DNA from: Seminavis robusta
Lineage: Eukaryota > Bacillariophyta > Bacillariophyceae > Naviculales > Naviculaceae
Direction of reading: 5' to 3'
Length of the DNA stretch: 39,147 bases
NCBI GenBank assembly: GCA_903772945.1
Contig: CAICTM010001040.1
Coordinates: forward strand, 1 to 39,147
The position numbers were made by a program, and so were the translations under genes. Below, one piece after another: positions 37,941 through 39,147 of the stretch. How positions within the stretch are numbered: position 1 is the first letter of the stretch; the number at the start of each line of letters is the position of its first letter. The notes beneath the pieces are model-generated. The model searched no databases. It was not told the DNA's origin and saw only the letters and a program-made list of their open reading frames with translations.

Positions 37941-39147
37941 TCGAGGAGTTCACCAGTTGCAAAGAAGCCACCCAAGATTTCTGATTCAGAAGAGTCTCAA
38001 CAGCTTCCTGATAGGGAACGAAGAGTCATCAGAAGAGCTGAACAGATCCAACAAGCGGCGAGACAACTGCAAAGAACAAGAGACCGAATTGAACGAAGGA
38101 GGCAACGTGATCTAGCCAGACAATCCCAAGTGATGGACGCGGCACAAATCACGCAGTTAGTCACGGCCGCAGTGGCAGCAGCCCTGCAGGATCAAGCCGT
38201 ATTGACGGCAATCCGTGGACCGGCACAACCAAGGCCACAGGCAGCCGCATTCGCAGTCACTCCAGCAGGCACCGGCAACACGGCCTGGGACTTCACCTCC
38301 GGTACCGGTCTCAAGATCTTCATTGCGGCGACGTCCCCCTTTACCCCGCAATACGACGGAAAGGAAGCCACATTGAGAGACTTCCTTCGCAAAGTCCGAA
38401 ATCGTGCAGAAGCTTTCGGTTGGACTGGCATTCTCATGGTGATCGACGCCGACGGCACACCCAGGAACATTACGTTGGAATACGGGTGCCTGACTCTAGC
38501 TCGGGTCAAGGAACACGCGATCACGTACCTTAGGCAGGACAATCGCGAACATCAAGCGTCAGCGTGCCTACGACAACTGATCATTGGTTCGATCACGTCT
38601 GGTCTAGCCGACAAGCTTGCCAGTCGCAAAGCCAATTTCACCGTTAACACTGCAGCAGCAGCACAGGTAGGCCAGCCAGCTCCAGCTCCAGTGTTCAAAG
38701 AAGACGGAACGTGCATGCTGTTCGACATCATCAGAGTCGTGTCTGTCGAGACCAAGGCCACCGTAGCGCTCATCGTGAAGAAGCTGGCGAACCTCGAGGT
38801 CCTTATGGAAGAGTGCAAGTCTGATATCGGAATCTTCAATGACAAAGTTGACGATCTTGTCAACCAACTCAGGGCGCGCAACATCCAGGTGCCGTCACTG
38901 ATCAACCCACTCTTCGATGGATATAGCAATTGTGCCGATAAAACCTTCACGACGTACATCTCTCGCAAGCAAGAAGCTTACGAGGACGGTACACTTGAGA
39001 TCGAGTACCCTGCTCTGATGTCGACCGCACTTTTTCAAGGGAAGCCGAAAACCGAAGCGCTTCCCCTCTGGATCTGTCACTACAAGAACAACAACACTAA
39101 TAGCAACAAACACAACCAATCGGTCATACCTATACCATTACACTACC
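37941..39147 (+). mobile_element. LTR-retrotransposon, 5' part (gag region), truncated by the window end
   Basis: Everything from about 37941 to the window end reads as one open frame with gag-like content and with base composition unlike the neighbouring intergenic DNA. The 5' LTR border was not located; the element probably continues to the right with protease, integrase and reverse transcriptase, which cannot be checked here. Confidence 0.65.
38133..39147 (+). CDS. Retrotransposon gag-like polyprotein, N-terminal part (runs off window)
   Basis: From ATG 38133 (MDAAQITQLVTAAVAAALQD) the frame is open to the last base, at least 338 residues. The frame is also open upstream to 37941 with a coil-like stretch (RRAEQIQQAARQLQRTRDRI) but no ATG. 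Contents: Ala/Pro-rich start; a capsid-like segment with YDGKEATLRDFLRKVRNRAE, then FGW; LTLARVKEHAITYLRQ; CMLFDIIRVVSVETKATVAL; LVNQLRARNIQVPSLINPLF and DKTFTTYISRKQEAYEDGT. This layout (target-sequence 'FLxxVxxRAxxFGW', 'LFxIIxxVxxxTxATVxxI', 'L...Y...D..F..YI..K...Y..G') is one I know from gag regions of diatom LTR retrotransposons; Ty1/copia or Ty3/gypsy type cannot be decided without pol. It encodes the particle protein of a transposon, not a host function. Confidence 0.75.
   Translation, partial: MDAAQITQLVTAAVAAALQDQAVLTAIRGPAQPRPQAAAFAVTPAGTGNTAWDFTSGTGLKIFIAATSPFTPQYDGKEATLRDFLRKVRNRAEAFGWTGILMVIDADGTPRNITLEYGCLTLARVKEHAITYLRQDNREHQASACLRQLIIGSITSGLADKLASRKANFTVNTAAAAQVGQPAPAPVFKEDGTCMLFDIIRVVSVETKATVALIVKKLANLEVLMEECKSDIGIFNDKVDDLVNQLRARNIQVPSLINPLFDGYSNCADKTFTTYISRKQEAYEDGTLEIEYPALMSTALFQGKPKTEALPLWICHYKNNNTNSNKHNQSVIPIPLHY

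Noticed and set aside
1..39147. tRNA, rRNA and CRISPR arrays
   Set aside because: I scanned by eye for T-loop-like words, rRNA-conserved stretches and regularly spaced repeats and saw none that held up; a covariance-model search would be decisive.

Overview
The window looks like nuclear DNA of a diatom, probably a raphid pennate with a repeat-rich genome. Reasons: spliceosomal GT-AG introns of 84-104 bases; very long, Ser/Pro/Gln-rich mostly intronless reading frames; zinc ribbons of the Auto_anti-p27/ZNRD2 kind; bestrophin-, MORN-, Cache- and LRR-type genes; and a gag frame of the kind seen in diatom LTR retrotransposons. The species is an inference and was not tested by any search.

Layout: (1) 1-444 (+) is the 3' end of a bestrophin-like anion channel. 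(2) 1071-2248 (+) is a CaMK-like Ser/Thr kinase with one intron. (3) 2827-16600 holds three MORN-repeat proteins, all on the minus strand (2827-4848, 7156-10364, 13886-16600). The second and third are clear paralogs; between them lie an RWD-domain gene (12094-13035, +) and a doubtful small secreted peptide (13323-13568, -). (4) 17774-27163 (-) encodes a giant, mostly disordered protein of about 3,060-3,130 residues with an N-terminal helical domain and two ZNRD2-type zinc ribbons. Head-to-head with it, about 200-400 bases away, is its diverged paralog on the plus strand (27357-32078). That paralog shares the N-terminal domain and C-terminal motifs, lacks the zinc ribbons, and is cut by one in-frame TAA at 29934 inside a tandem duplication. 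(5) 32839-36755 (+) encodes a predicted single-pass receptor: signal peptide, four Cache-like modules, Cys-rich stalk, membrane helix, coiled coil, WWE, SH3-like and PARP catalytic domains. This is the most striking gene here. (6) 37381-39147 is degraded: a stop-containing LRR-protein remnant (-) followed by a gag-like frame (+) that runs off the window.

The genes do not form one pathway, but several fit sensing and membrane signalling: an anion channel, a kinase, MORN proteins (often membrane- or cytoskeleton-associated) and a Cache-to-ADP-ribosyltransferase receptor. Local duplication is the main force visible: MORN paralogs, the divergent giant pair, and in-frame tandem repeats inside coding regions. 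Intergenic DNA is rich in short palindromes built on CTAG, GTAC and CCGG. No tRNA, rRNA or CRISPR array was recognised.
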